NCBI GenBank assembly: GCA_039621445.1
Contig: CP154956.1
Span: 70,802,914 to 70,866,913, forward strand
Source of the DNA: Euglena gracilis
Lineage: Eukaryota; Euglenida; Euglenophyceae; Euglenales
Reading direction: 5' to 3'
DNA: 64,000 nucleotides
Position numbers and translations under genes: made by a program
In this document: positions 15,357 through 40,719 of the stretch, piece by piece
How the letters are laid out: each line of letters begins with the position of its first letter
How positions within the stretch are numbered: the first letter of the stretch is position 1
The notes under the pieces: model-generated
Told to the model about the DNA's origin: nothing
Seen by the model: the letters and a program-made list of their open reading frames with translations, nothing else
Databases searched by the model: none

Positions 15357-18140
15357 TCAATTTAGCACGGGCCTGAGCTTGATCCGGTTGAGGATCTTGG
15401 GGCGAGTTCTCACATAGAGGTCACGGCGGCAGCCCAGCCATCTGCAGGGCCCATCTGGAGAATGGAGCCAGAGGGGAAATGGATGGCAGGGTGAGAGGAA
15501 ATAATTGATTGGAGATCCTCTGGGTTTTTAGCAAGCTTCTTTTTACCAACCCCGGGGGGGAGGGGTGACTTATACTTTGGGATGTCTGACCACAGCAGGC
15601 ACCCCCTGGGGCTCGGTTTTGACCCCCTGGTGCCTGACGACCCAGGCAAACTTCCCTTGAAAATGGCCATCTTCTGGGTGGGCTCTTGCACTACACACTC
15701 CAAACCAGACCCCCCCCCCCGAATCGGCAGTGCCCTACCCACCTGGCTACCCCCTAGCACCCACGGGCGGGGGGGGGGGGTGCGGCCTTCTTTAAGAAGC
15801 CTGGTTGGCAGGACGTTTCCGGCCCAGGGGGTCACTGGCCAGAAGCAGGCCTCCAGGAACACGAAGTGCGGCGCCATCAGGAAGGACTGGGCGAGGTTGT
15901 TCAGCAGCGACGGGGCCCGCCGCTCAAACAGTCCGCTGCCAGCCCCCAGCCACGCCCTCGCACACGCTGTGGGGCGGCCTCTGCGACCCATGCCCAAAGA
16001 GAGCTAACCTCGTCACACCGGTCACGTGTGACCGGGGCGGCCAGGGGCTGGACGTGGCCGACAAACTGCCCCAACCAGCTGCACGCGTGGAGGGCGCCGG
16101 CGACGGGGACGGCGCGGTCCCCCATCTGGGCGGCGAACAGTTGGGAAGTGACGAGGCACGGGGCCAGGCGACCCATGGGTGGGGGTGGGTTGACTTGATG
16201 ACCAGGAAACTGTTGGGGGTGGGGAGGGACGTGGGGGAGGGATGGGCGATGGTCCCCCAATTGTGTGTGGCGTTGACGGCAGGAACAGCCGGCTCGCTGG
16301 GGACAACGCGGGGCGGGACCAACATTGGACCCCAACTTTATATTCTATCTATTGATTTAATATCTATCTATATATTGATTTAATTGCAATCTCAGGGAAG
16401 ATATTCAGGATAGCCGTTCCAACTTTGGGGAAATTGGTAAACAGTTGGATTCCCTTTTGGGGGGAGACCCCAGAAACCGAAATTATGCAATTTTCATCAT
16501 TTCTGTGTCGAAAAAGAGGCTTCCCTCCATCCCCGGCGCTTCAGGCCAAGGGGGGGTCCAACTTTGGGGGGGCGGATTGCTCAGTCGGCCCTGGGGTGTT
16601 TTTGGGGGGTCCCATTTCCCCCTTTTTGGGGGGGATCCCACGCCACCCCTTGGTAATCAACTTTCTCCACGCCTGTGCCTTCTTCTGCAACCCCCACATT
16701 CCCAACACAGGGAAAGCCTGGGCAGTATGGCAAGGAGCGCCGACACGGGTCCCGACTTCGGGTCGAGGCACGTCACGTACAGCGCGAAACCCCCTGTGAG
16801 GACCGGGGGGCCCCACTGCCAGGGTACGAAATGAGGGGAGAGGAGGGGGTGGGGCTTTCCACTCTGAAAAAAAAAACCAGTCAGTCACTTTTTCCCAAAA
16901 AAACCAGTCAGTCACTCCCCCCCCCCCCGGGGGGGATCAGCCACTCTTGAATGCGCAATGGACGTTTGCCAAAAAGTCTCAAAAAATCCAAATTTTTTCG
17001 GGCGCCTTCGGTGCCAGGCCAGCCACTTTTTTTTTCGGGCCTATCCCACCCCCGGGGGGAGGGGGGTCTTGGCCAGAAAACCAGTCAGTCACTCTGAAAA
17101 AACCAGCCAGTCACCCCCCCCCCGGGGGTGGGGTGGGACAGGTGTTAAGCAATGGTATGATATAGACCCCCCCCTGAGGGAGGTCAGGAGGGTTCGGTAT
17201 ATGGACAGCCCCCCCCCCCTGGTCCAGGAGGGGGACAGAGGGCCTTAAAAAGTGACACAGTACAATTTATTGATTTTTGCCCGGGGCAAAGAGCCGTGCC
17301 AAAAAAAATTGGGCCTTCCAAAATGGGCCGAAAATGACACTTCTTGGGCAATTTTTTTTTGAAAATGCAAAAAAAAAATCGGTGCAAAGTGCCGGAAGGA
17401 AAAAAATTGACTTTTTGGGGGCCCCGGGTTCCCCCAGGACCTTGGCAGGTGGTCCACCCCATATGCCCTCCATATATCAAATCCTGGGGCTGGGGGAAGG
17501 GAGGGGGGCTGCACAAAAACAAAAAAAACGGAGCAAGCCTCGAAGAAAACCCCAACAATGTGTTTTCAAGCACCTTTTCAAAAAACGACAAACAAATCAC
17601 CGGCCCAAAGCGCCAAAATTTTTCATTTTTGATGGAAAAAATCAAAAAATTGGCGGGGGGGTCCCAGACACCCATACAAAACCACTGCTCAGTTAGTGCC
17701 CTGCCCATGGCAGAGTAGCAGGCAGGGGGGTGGGCAGCGTCGGCAGTGGCAGTGCGGTGGTGTCGGTGAACAGCACGAGGCCGGTCCACAGGATGGGCCA
17801 GATGAGGCAGAGGTGGATGAGCTTGTTGACGGCGTGGTCGTGGTCAAGCACCTCGGCAAAATAGAACCTCCCAATATGTTTCGCTGTAAGGGACATTGGT
17901 GTTTATTTCCTGAAGTTCAGTTTGATCTTGGCTATAATTCTGCCTCAAATTTCCGCGGGTGTCTAACATTGGGGGTGTCGTTCCAGGTCATTGAAATCAT
18001 TTTAGAGCATTCTGTGGATTGGTTCTTGATTTTTTGACGATTGGTCCTTGGTCGTGGTAGCTGGAGTAGAAGCTAAACTGCTCCTCCAGGTCCAATACCT
18101 GCCAGGACAAGGGGAAGCGAACAATGGTGTTGAAAAACAT
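15357..18140 (-). CDS. DUF962 / Mpo1-like ER membrane protein
   Basis: Complete six-exon gene of 183 codons: 18140-18054, 17839-17707, 16814-16724, 16132-16054, 15934-15841, 15424-15357 with stop TGA. Family marks in order: LDLEEQFSFYSSYH, then HAVNKLIHLCLIWPILWTG (first His motif and membrane span), ALYVTCLDPKSG, HACSWLGQFVGHGLFERR (second His motif), LLNNLAQSFLMAPHFVFLEA and a basic tail ending KLRPVLN. Length and motif spacing match the DUF962 family; the yeast member Mpo1 is an ER dioxygenase for 2-hydroxy fatty acids from phytosphingosine. Activity here is inferred from family only. All five introns are nonconventional and every join keeps the frame. The start ATG is the in-frame one at 18140; an upstream exon joined at the AG before 18098 cannot be excluded. 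Confidence 0.9.
15425..15840 (-). other. nonconventional intron 5 of the DUF962 gene
   Basis: 416 nt, begins GGC-CAGTGACC and ends GGGCTG-CCGCC. The join is in frame into the final exon and its TGA stop. Flanking 8-mers match 3 of 8. A stray GTGACC occurs at both edges. Confidence 0.8.
15935..16053 (-). other. nonconventional intron 4 of the DUF962 gene
   Basis: 119 nt, begins GTC-CAGCCCC and ends GGGGCTG-GCAGC, a 7-bp stem beginning at +4 and ending at -6. It begins with GT by chance, but its end is not AG. The join gives the conserved motif GQFVGHGLFERR. Flanking 8-mers match 4 of 8. Confidence 0.88.
16133..16723 (-). other. nonconventional intron 3 of the DUF962 gene
   Basis: 591 nt, begins GCC-CAGG and ends ACTG-TTCGC. 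+4 CAG pairs with -8 CTG, and the phase-2 join reads ALLAILAQMGDRAV without a gap. Flanking 8-mers are no longer similar (2 of 8). Confidence 0.82.
16860..17125. repeat. ACCAGTCAGTCACT interspersed repeat
   Basis: Repeated ACCAGTCAGTCACT words bracket a poly-C/poly-G core and a GGGCGCCTTCGGTGCC hairpin. Related copies lie at 12260-12500 and, shorter, at about 57640-57720. Function unknown; probably a MITE family. Confidence 0.65.
17184..17487. mobile_element. GATATAAGG-type MITE fragment inside an intron
   Basis: Left CAGGAGGGTTCGGTATATGG and right CCATATATCAAATCCTG are imperfect inverted ends related to the element at 42335-42765. The interior has the GGTGCAAAGTGCCGG hairpin. I see no clear target duplication. 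Confidence 0.55.
17840..18053 (-). other. nonconventional intron 1 of the DUF962 gene, perfect 8-bp duplication
   Basis: 214 nt, falling exactly between SYH and DHAVN of the conserved motif. It begins GAC-CAAGGACC and ends GGTGCTTG-ACCAC, so bases from +4 pair with bases ending at -6. ACCACGAC directly precedes CAAGG (18058-18051) and directly follows CTTG (17844-17837): an 8 of 8 direct duplication. No GT, GC or AG boundary can produce the required join. Because of the duplication the exact cut cannot be placed uniquely, but the mRNA is the same. Confidence 0.88.
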
Positions 18141-18295
18141 GACCGATTCAAAATTTTAGCCTGAGGTCGGCTGGTCAGCTGCAGTCGGCATACGTGCTTG
18201 GTGAGGGTCGATCACCACTTTTTTTTGCAGAATTGATGCAGTCACAAGAACCTAGAAAATACCGTTCTCACACCCAGCCAGACAATATCGCCCCA

Positions 18296-18412
18296 ACAAC
18301 ACACACACACACACACATACACACATACACATGCACCCACATGCACACACATAAACATACACTCACAGACACACATACACAAACGCTCATGCACCCACAC
18401 CCACACACCCAT
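18296..18412. repeat. CA-rich microsatellite
   Basis: Imperfect ACAC repeats with TAC, TGC and CCC interruptions. Non-coding. Confidence 0.9.
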
Positions 18413-18419
18413 GCACATG

Positions 18420-19010
18420 CCTTGGGGGTGATGGCGGCCTGCAGAGTGAACACGCTGACGAAGCAGACCAACACGGCATCCAGCAGGGACAAGCCGGAGA
18501 GGGCGGCAGGGCGGGCCTCATTCCCCCAGGCTTATTTGTCTGGAAATGGCAGCACAAAAACTTCCTTTCTTGACCTGTGGTGTGGACATACAATTGGTGT
18601 CAATTATCACTATGATATATTTCATATATTGTGTTGTTGCTGATGTTGCTGCTGCTGTCGTTGTTGTTGTAATTAAGTTGTGCGTGCCCCCACCAGGGAA
18701 ATGGGCGAACCATTCATGTGATGGGCTGCCAAAACTCGGTGGCCGGCCCTGGCCATGGGGCAGCTTGACGCTGGAGGCGTCCAGGTAGATGGAGGCATAG
18801 GTGCGGGAAGGCCCCCACCGCCGGGACGCCGAAACCCGTGTCCCTCAAGTGGGTGACACAAAAAGTGGCGTGAGGACTTCATCCACACCAGAACGATTGT
18901 GGTGGTGGAGCTGCCGGGTACTCGGTGGGACCCTGGACGCCGATGATCACGAGAACTGTGACGACATTGATCGGCTTCATGATCCGGAGGGCAACGCTGC
19001 GGGACGGCCC
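18420..19010 (-). CDS. possible exons of an unidentified membrane protein
   Basis: Three GC-rich stretches with coding-like readings. About 19005-18935 follows a CCGCAG acceptor and reads MKPINVVTVLVIIGVQ, like a signal peptide. About 18790-18730 reads YASIYLDASSVKLPHGQ. About 18520-18427 reads LSLLDAVLVCFVSVFTLQAA, ending at a possible GC donor. I could not join them in phase, I recognise no family, and the middle one lacks a convincing acceptor. They may form a small secreted or membrane protein gene between its two neighbours. Confidence 0.3.
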
Positions 19011-19295
19011 GCGGCGCCACATCAGAGGACGGAAGGACAACGGCGGGCTCAGAATGCCCCCACCCCCGAAATGTTTGGGGGGCCGAGGCAGCGGGGGACA
19101 AACTTCGTTTTAAGACCCCCAGGGGTGTTCCCCCACCCACCCAGGCTAGCTCTCAGGGCCGTCTAAGGGTGCTTCCTAAAAAAATTGAAACCCCATACCC
19201 AGCCTCCAGCCCGGGACATCCCCTTGGGTGGGGGGATTGGCCCAAGAATTTTATCAGAGAAGGCCCCCCGGGGGGGTCTTCTCTGACAAAAAGAA

Positions 19296-19600
19296 GCCTG
19301 CTGGGAAACAGGGTTTTCCTTAAGGACCCGCGAGGGGGGGGGGGGGTCCCGCGGGCCGGCTGGAAAAAAAGGAGCTGGTTGGACCCCAGGGGGAGTGGAG
19401 TCCAGGGGGCGGGGGCCCGGCCAGCCAGCACTGGATCTGGTTGGTACCCCAAAAACAAGCAAAAAACGCCCAAATCCAGCTGGGTTAGCGTTTTTACAGC
19501 AACATCTGGAGGTGACACCCAAAAACCCTCAAAAATGGCCATTTTTGAGAGCAGAACACTCTGCGCCGAAGAATTCTCAGTGGAGCAGGGGGGGTCCACG
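19296..19600. mobile_element. CTTAAGGACCC repeat copy
   Basis: Starts CAGGGTTTTCCTTAAGGACC and shares CCAAATCCAGCTGGGTT and later blocks with 48433-48960. A short related start is at 22070-22230. The right end is unclear. Confidence 0.55.
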
Positions 19601-20713
19601 GAGCTGCCGGGTTGAAAAAATTATGTACCCCTCCATCCCCTTCAGCTTAAAAAAAAACCCTTGCTGGCAAACCTCTATGTCGTCCAAACACTCTCCTCCG
19701 TCACTCATTTGGAGACCATCACAATACTGGATAAAACACTTGTTCCATTTCATCTCTCTATCTATCTTTATTCCATTTAAAACCAGAGCTGAACGAATTT
19801 TCATTTTCTGTGAACGTATCATGAAATGCGGCTTATCAAAAGGCAATGGCTGTTTGATAAAGCAAGGTGTTGCCTTCCATCCAAGGACCTCCAAGGGGGA
19901 GGGTCTAGTTCAGCTGTTGGCTGACCGCCCCCCCCCCTATGGGGTCCCCGGCAGGCAATGGACCCGACCGGGGGTCGAACTGGGTTCAAAGAAAATTTGA
20001 AACTACAAAAATGCTCAAAGAAAACTGCCAACGATGCAAAAAATTTGACTTTTTTACCCAAAATTTGCTTGTGCCAGCCCTTTCCCACCTCATCTTTGGC
20101 CCATTTTTGCACCCCCTGAAAGCAAAAAAAAAAGTAACCGTCCAGCAGGCCTTCGGGCTGCAAAACAAACAGAACTGGTTGGTGGGGGGAGGGGATGCCG
20201 AGGTTGGAAAAAGGCTGCTGGACCCCCCAGGGGACCAGGGTCGGGATTTCTTTAGCAACAACCTGCTTCCATCCAAACTGCAATGGTGCTGAAACCAATG
20301 GTTTCTTTGTCATAAAAAAAATGGAGGCCACCCCATTTTGACAGATTCCAATTGAAGCGGATATACACCCCTCCTTTTAGACATCGATACAGCAGGGGCG
20401 GGTCCAGCTGGACCCACCCTAGCCCCCAGTCCAACCTGGGGGGGGGGGGGCTTGTCGCCAAACTGAAGCAAAAACAGCTGGACAGAGCTTTGAACACCAC
20501 GAAATTGAAACGACGTTGCCTCCTGAGATGTGGAACGTGTTGCACCAGAAAACGAAGGAGGGGGTAGAAGGAAGGAGGCTCAAGCAGAATGGGGCTGGAG
20601 GTCGTACTGTGCAATGGCACAAATGGAAAGGATGCAGGGGAACAGGTTGCAAGCCCTGGAGGCGCGGTCAGAGGAGTGTGGGTCCTCTCCAGCATTGCCA
20701 CAGGCGGTGGGGT

Positions 20714-34819
<14,106 letters not shown>

Positions 34820-34878
34820 GTGCAGTCCAGCTGCCCCGCCGGGCAGAGGGGCCGCGGTGGAAGACAAGGGAGGGGAGC
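34820..34878 (-). promoter_or_regulatory. possible spliced-leader acceptor and 5' UTR of the dynein gene
   Basis: A C-rich tract ends in CGCAG at 34878, 58 nt before the ATG at 34819. Euglenid mRNAs commonly receive a spliced leader at such a site; transcript data would decide. Confidence 0.35.
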
Positions 34879-36975
34879 TGCGCAGGAGGGGGACAAGCGC
34901 GGAACCTTAACCCCCGTTTCCATGCCTTTGGCCAAAAAAAAATGATTTAAAAAATCGACAAGATGTTTTCAGGTCAGAATCTGGTCCCATATGCCGAGGT
35001 TTGAAAGGCCAAATATTGCCCCAGGAGAAAGTTAAAACATACAGAAACCACAGAATAAAACACAAAAAAATGCTTCAAGGATTGTGGTGGTCAGAGCTCT
35101 TGACCATTTTGAGGCATGAGGTTGCCGGCAGCACGGCGGCCTGGCCCGGCACGGCCCAGCCCACTGGCCCAGCAGCAGGCGATCTACCACAGTCGACGGC
35201 CCATTTTCTTTGGACCCCGGCAGAAAAATTCATTGGCACCAACATAACAGGAAGAAGGTTTGTTTTAAGATTCCCAGGGTGGAGAGGGCACAAACTTATG
35301 GTCTCCCATTTCCCGCAGGGTTCTTCCAAATAATATAATATTCCACGAACTTCGGCTGCACAGATATGATGACACCCCCCCCCTGTGCAGCCATGCACTC
35401 CAAGGCAAAAGTCCCCAAACAACATCATGGTTTGACAAAAATGACTGTACCCAAACTTTGTGGCAATATCAACCCAAAAATTAAGTGCCAAACAATGTGC
35501 GAAATGCAAAAATTAAGAAAGAATATAACTTTGGGGGGTGGTTTGGATCTGAAAAAAAAACTGCCCAAATAATATACCTCCCAACTAATGCAAAGATGTT
35601 CAGAAAGAAATTCCAGACGTTGCCGGCATTGAAACCACGCTTGCAGACTTGCCCACTCAATATACAAAACTCTCGCCACCTGCCACTGATGTGCAAAAAA
35701 ATGTACATGCACTCTCCACAAAAGTCTCCAGACTTAAGCCATATACCCCCTCCCTAATATGCCCCGGAGTGTTTTATTTGGGGGGTATACAAAATTTGGT
35801 CCCAAAGGACAGCTATCCTTGCAGCAACCCAATGGAAGCTTGCCCCCCCCCTGCAATTACCCCCCAGGGGGGATGGGTCCGGGGCTGGACCCCACCACCT
35901 GGGGAGGTGTGGGTTTCGACTCGATTTAGAGAAATGCCCTCAGACGGCCCAATTTTGGGGGGTGTCCCCGCCCCCCCCCCAAAAATTGGGCCGGGCTGGG
36001 TGAGACCCCGTGTCAACCTCCACACCTCCTGCAAATGTGCAGTTTGAAACTTCGGCAGGGTTACTTGGGAGGGGTGACAGGTCTGAGGCCACTTCCAATC
36101 AGTTTCTTCACCCAACGCTGAGTAAAACATGGATTCCATTTTGGGGGTGGGTCTGATGAACCTTCCCTGTCGAGGGTTTTAGCAACTGACCAAAAAAAAA
36201 AAGCCCAGGGTCATTTTTGGGCAGAGGGGGGGGAATATGGAGGAAACAAATTAAAAAAAACGTGGATTCAAGTTTGATTAAAATATCTAAAGCATCTTGC
36301 ATTTGACTGCTGTGAAATTTACCAACGCTGAGGATAAAGGTTGGTGTACAGTCAGAATCAATCGCAAGCAATCACGAGCAATCGCTTCAACTGGCACACC
36401 AAGATGCCTCATGAAACAAGCTAATGTACGCTGAGAACGGTACTGGCAGGGGTCTGATTTTGGTGGTTCTGTCTTTGGTTAGTTTGTTCCAATTTGGCTG
36501 TTGGGAGTGCTTTGGGCTGGGGACATCATCCTTTTGAGTTTTGCAATTTTTGCGCTTCAGCAAACCACTATTTTGCCCAGGGGGTGTTGCTGGTAAGCCA
36601 TCCAGCCCATTCCATCCCATCCCAGCACAAAGTCTTAAACACTTTTTTCCAAGTCGACTCATTGCATTGTCAACAAAAAATCAAGGATAAAACCAGTTTT
36701 ATTTTTCATCAAAAACCCAAAGCAGCCGAAAAAAAAAACCCTGACCGGTTAAAAAAAATACACCAGTCGCTTTGTTTGTGGGGGATGTAAAGAACCAAAG
36801 ATATTGCATGATGGCATCATTGAATAGATATGGATTCATGAAAAGTGTGTCCCTTTTCAAAATTCAAAAACGGAATATCGCACCCATGGAGGCTAGGGTG
36901 TAATAAATGCGAGAAGCTGTGATGTATGTTGCGCACTCAAAGTATGTCAAAAATGTGGGGGAGGACAATGAAATA

Positions 36976-37684
36976 CCGGGGGGGGGGGATCTGACCGGGA
37001 ACAACTGCCGACGGGAAAAATTCTGACGGGAAAAATATTGGACGAATCCTTAAAATGCCGGGAAAATCCTGAACGCTCGCTTAAACCAGGTGGGAAAAAA
37101 AAATTATTGGACAGCTGGGGAAAAAAACCCGCGAAGGTTTTGCGCCGACCAGCAGTTGCACAAGAAAGCATGGCTGCACCTGGTGAAACCAAACAGAAAG
37201 CGTACATTCCGCTAGGGTGATAAGACTGCCGTGTTGACAGACACGAAGCAGTTTCTGGCACACAACTTATGCACAGGGTCTCTTTGGGGTGGAGTGCACG
37301 CTGTGGGCTAACGCACGCTTCAAAGGGGTTTGGGGCGGTTGGGAAGGACAGCTTCATCCTGGCAGGGTTTTTTTTCTGTCCCTTGGGTTTTGATTGCAAG
37401 CAGATAGAAAAAAAAACATGAAATTTACAAAATAATTTTGAAGAGCAGAGGCAGGAGGTACAACACCCATTCCTGAGAGGAAGAAGAATTCCTGCTGCGA
37501 ATCGGCGCGCAGCGCCGAATATTTTTTTGGGGGGTCATTCACTGGAGGAAATTGGACTTTCCTTAAATCTGCCGGGAAAAATCCTGGACGGATCCTTAAA
37601 AAGGCGGGAAAAATCCTGGACAAAATTTCGCCCAGAATTTTTCCCACAACATTTTTTCCCGTACAAGTTCCCCCCCCCCCCCGG
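36976..37684. mobile_element. 709-bp TA-flanked CCGGGG MITE
   Basis: Ends CCGGGGGGGGGG and CCCCCCCCCCGG, followed inward by CGGGAAAAATTCTG in inverted orientation. TA stands at both outer sides (36974-36975 and 37685-37686). Internal GGGAAAAATCCTGGACG repeats and a CGGCGCGCAGCGCCG hairpin. No ORF. Confidence 0.75.
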
Positions 37685-38476
37685 TAAAGAGGGGGAGATT
37701 CGGGCAGGCAAGGATAACTCGAAATGGGCAAAAAGCCGCAGCGAAAAATCTTAAATGTTTCACACACAGAACACAAGCAAATGGAGGCAAATGCAGGCAT
37801 ACACACAGGGGGGCCACCGGGGCCACCACAGGAGGCTGTGTGTGCATTTGGGGGAAGCCCCATGTGGATCCGGCAGGCAAAAACATTTGCGGCCGGGTCC
37901 AGCGAGGGAGAACCGCCAGCTTGGGCACATGAGGTTGGCGGGAGCGAAAAGCAGCGCGGCGTCACTTGAGGTCCTGGGTGGTCCAAACTGCAATTCAGGA
38001 GGCGGGTTGCCGCTTGCGGGCTGCCAGAACCCGAAAATGTTTTTGGATGGAAATCCGGTTCTGCCGCCTTCATCCTCTCATCCTCTCATTGGTGCCTATC
38101 TACATCGCCAAGACTCGTTGGTATGCAGCCAGCCGTCAATTACGCAAAAAAGTTGATTTCCCAGTCCCAATCCCAGTGCTTCAGGTCTCAGTACTTTTAA
38201 TTTCTTTCCTGCCATTTTCAAAACATTTTGAAAAAAAACTAGTATTTTTTGGCCCCAAAATAGCCAAAAAAAAAACAGAACAGGCCAACACAGCCCGTAT
38301 TTGGGGCCCAACTATCACAAAATGGCCATAACTCGGGCTGCCTTCAAATATTAATAGATAAGCTGCTTCTAAAGGCTTCATTTTGAGATTTTGAGAAGTG
38401 ACAAAGTGTCTGTTTCCTAACTGTTAAACTCACTGTCCTCTGATGTATGGCGCGGTGGTATGTGCTGTGGATGGAC

Positions 38477-39124
38477 CAGGGCAGAACGGGAAGGCCTGGT
38501 GGGGGGTTGACCCCCCCACCCGGGAGGTGGGGGGGGTGGGTCGACCCCCCCCCCACCCACCACAGCATTTTCACCAATTTTGGGGAAATGGGGATGTTGG
38601 CCGGGGAATTTTTGAAAAAAAAATTTGAAAAATGAACCCAAAATGCATGATTTTTTGTAGGAAAACCACATTTTTTCACAAAAAAAATCTCAAAAATTTC
38701 AGGTTTAAAATTGGTATTTTTTAGGAGGGGGGTGAAAAAAACGATGGTAAAAAAATGGATCAAATTTTGGCATAGTCAAATTTTACTGACATTTTGTCTC
38801 TTGGAATTTTTTTGGATTTTCAATGGCATTTTTTGCTTCAAAAACCTTTCAAAATCAAAATCTTGAGAAAATGTTGATATTTTGGAAGGGATGAAAAAAA
38901 TGGGGTTTAAGGGGGGTTTGGGGGGTGGCCTTCCATATGGGTCCCAAAATGGGTCAAAAAAAACACCTGACATCGAAGGCGCCGGGGAAAAAATTTTTGG
39001 GTCCAAAAACTGGTGGTGGTGGGGGTGGTCGACCCCCCCCACCCACCATGCAGGGGGTGGGGTGTGGTGGTCGACCCACCCCACCCACCACCCTGGCTGT
39101 TCGGTCGATTCCCTTTCCGACCTG
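38477..39124. mobile_element. 648-bp CAG...CTG MITE with perfect 8-bp duplication
   Basis: Starts CAGGGCAGAACGGGAA, ends TTCCCTTTCCGACCTG. GGATGGAC is duplicated exactly outside both ends (38469-38476 and 39125-39132). Subterminal G/C-rich TCGACCCCCC segments and an A/T-rich core; no ORF. The second copy at 46412-47034 is in the same orientation. Termini and duplication length suggest a non-autonomous hAT-like element. Confidence 0.88.
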
Positions 39125-40470
39125 GGATGGACCAGGGGCCAGCGACCCATACCCTGCATGGTTCGGAGCACCAATGGAACACGAGGGCTGAAGGATCCGC
39201 GACAGACAGACAACACAGGGTGGGCCTCCCCAACGCCGTCCGTTGCAGCTTCCATCGACCAACGCTGGCACGGACATGTGATGCCATCGGAACCCCATCG
39301 GCGAGCACAGCTAACGCTTGTGCAAACACCTTGCGCTGCCATCGGAACCCACTCGGCGAGCATAGCGACACAGATGGGTGCGTTGCAACACTTCAGCACA
39401 GCACCGCGCGTTGATTCCCAACGTGCCCCCCTACCCCGATCAGCAACCTGCACCACGAACTCAAAAAAACATTGTGTCACAATTTTCGAGAAACTCATTC
39501 AGAAAATTGAAGGAAAAATGCAAGTCACAAAAAAAGGGAGGTGCCATTGAATGATTTACAGGAAGGGTGGATCGTACATACCATCACGTGACACTTTCTG
39601 TTGGACAGTTGCAGCTTTCACAGTTCGTTTGCAATCTTCTGTAGAAATACAGCACCAAACCATTTTGAACCTTCTGTGAGGATCCTTACCTGTTCAACAG
39701 TCCATCCTCATTTGAGCATTTCTCCCCATTGGACAATGGGGGAAATATATGGGAAAAGATATGCCAAAATTGACCCCACAGTAGGTCCACACGAACCCCC
39801 CCCCGGGCCTCTGGAAGAAATGCTTCGACGAAATGGCCCGGTCCCCGAAATACAGATGTGCATCGTGCTTGAGTATCGTTATGAATGAGCAGAGTATCAA
39901 GAGTGATCAAGGGGGTGATTTGATTTTGGAGATAATGCAGTATGTTTGTTTTCCGGTGCGAAAAAAATAGACTGATACTCCCCTCCAGGGGGGTGCCCCC
40001 TCGGCCCAACCCCACCCCCCACCCTGGGCGGGGCACCATCCCCGCAGCAGGTTTTGGGGAGCAAAGAAATGGCTAGCAGGAGAGATCCTCGTGCCTATTA
40101 GCACGCATCTGACACCCACAACCACACCCTTGGAAAGGAGTACTCCTTGGAAAGGAGTTGGAGAGTGCAGAGGTACTGTAAAGAAGGTGGGCAACGTTCT
40201 GCAGAGAGGGAGGAACACTGACACGGGAAATGAGGAGCACAGAGTGAGAGATGCGCAAGGAGCGTGCGGCTTGGAGTGGCAGCAGTCCATGGACGAAAAG
40301 CTCTGGGACAGCGGAAAATTGGTATCGGAATCCCCCTCTGCCATGGGCCACACATTAAAAATTCAATTTTGCAGCATCATCAAAACTATTAGATGTCTTG
40401 ATTTATGAAGCACTCTTGGAAATACTTTAAATATGTAAACACCTCATGTGTTGCATACACAACACATCTA

Positions 40471-40719
40471 CCGGGGGGAAAAAATTGAAGCTAGATAAAA
40501 TTAGACCCGACAAAATTGGAAGCCGAAAAAATTGGTGCCAAACCTGAAAACGGCCCGGAAAAAATTGGCAGGTTTTGTTTGCAAGATGACTGGAAAAGGG
40601 GTGATTTTCAAAATTTTGAGGCAGGAACTTCAAAAAAGGCCCGGAAAAATTTGGCAGGATTTCTGTACGCCGATTTTTTCCCAATCAATTTTTTCGGCTT
40701 CCAATTCCCCCCCCCCCGG
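40471..40719. mobile_element. 249-bp TA-flanked CCGGGG MITE
   Basis: Ends CCGGGGGGAAAAAATTGAAG and CTTCCAATTCCCCCCCCCCGG; TA on both sides (40469-40470 and 40720-40721). A shorter relative of the element at 36976. Confidence 0.8.

Larger units (their letters stand above)
16815..17706 (-). other. nonconventional intron 2 of the DUF962 gene
   Basis: 892 nt, begins GGG-CAGGG and ends CCCTG-GCAGT, a 5-bp stem at the canonical offsets; phase 1 is kept. The 8-mers outside the CAG and CTG ends (GCCATGGG, GCAGTGGG) match at 6 positions. The intron carries further repeats, including the MITE fragment at 17184-17487. Confidence 0.85.
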
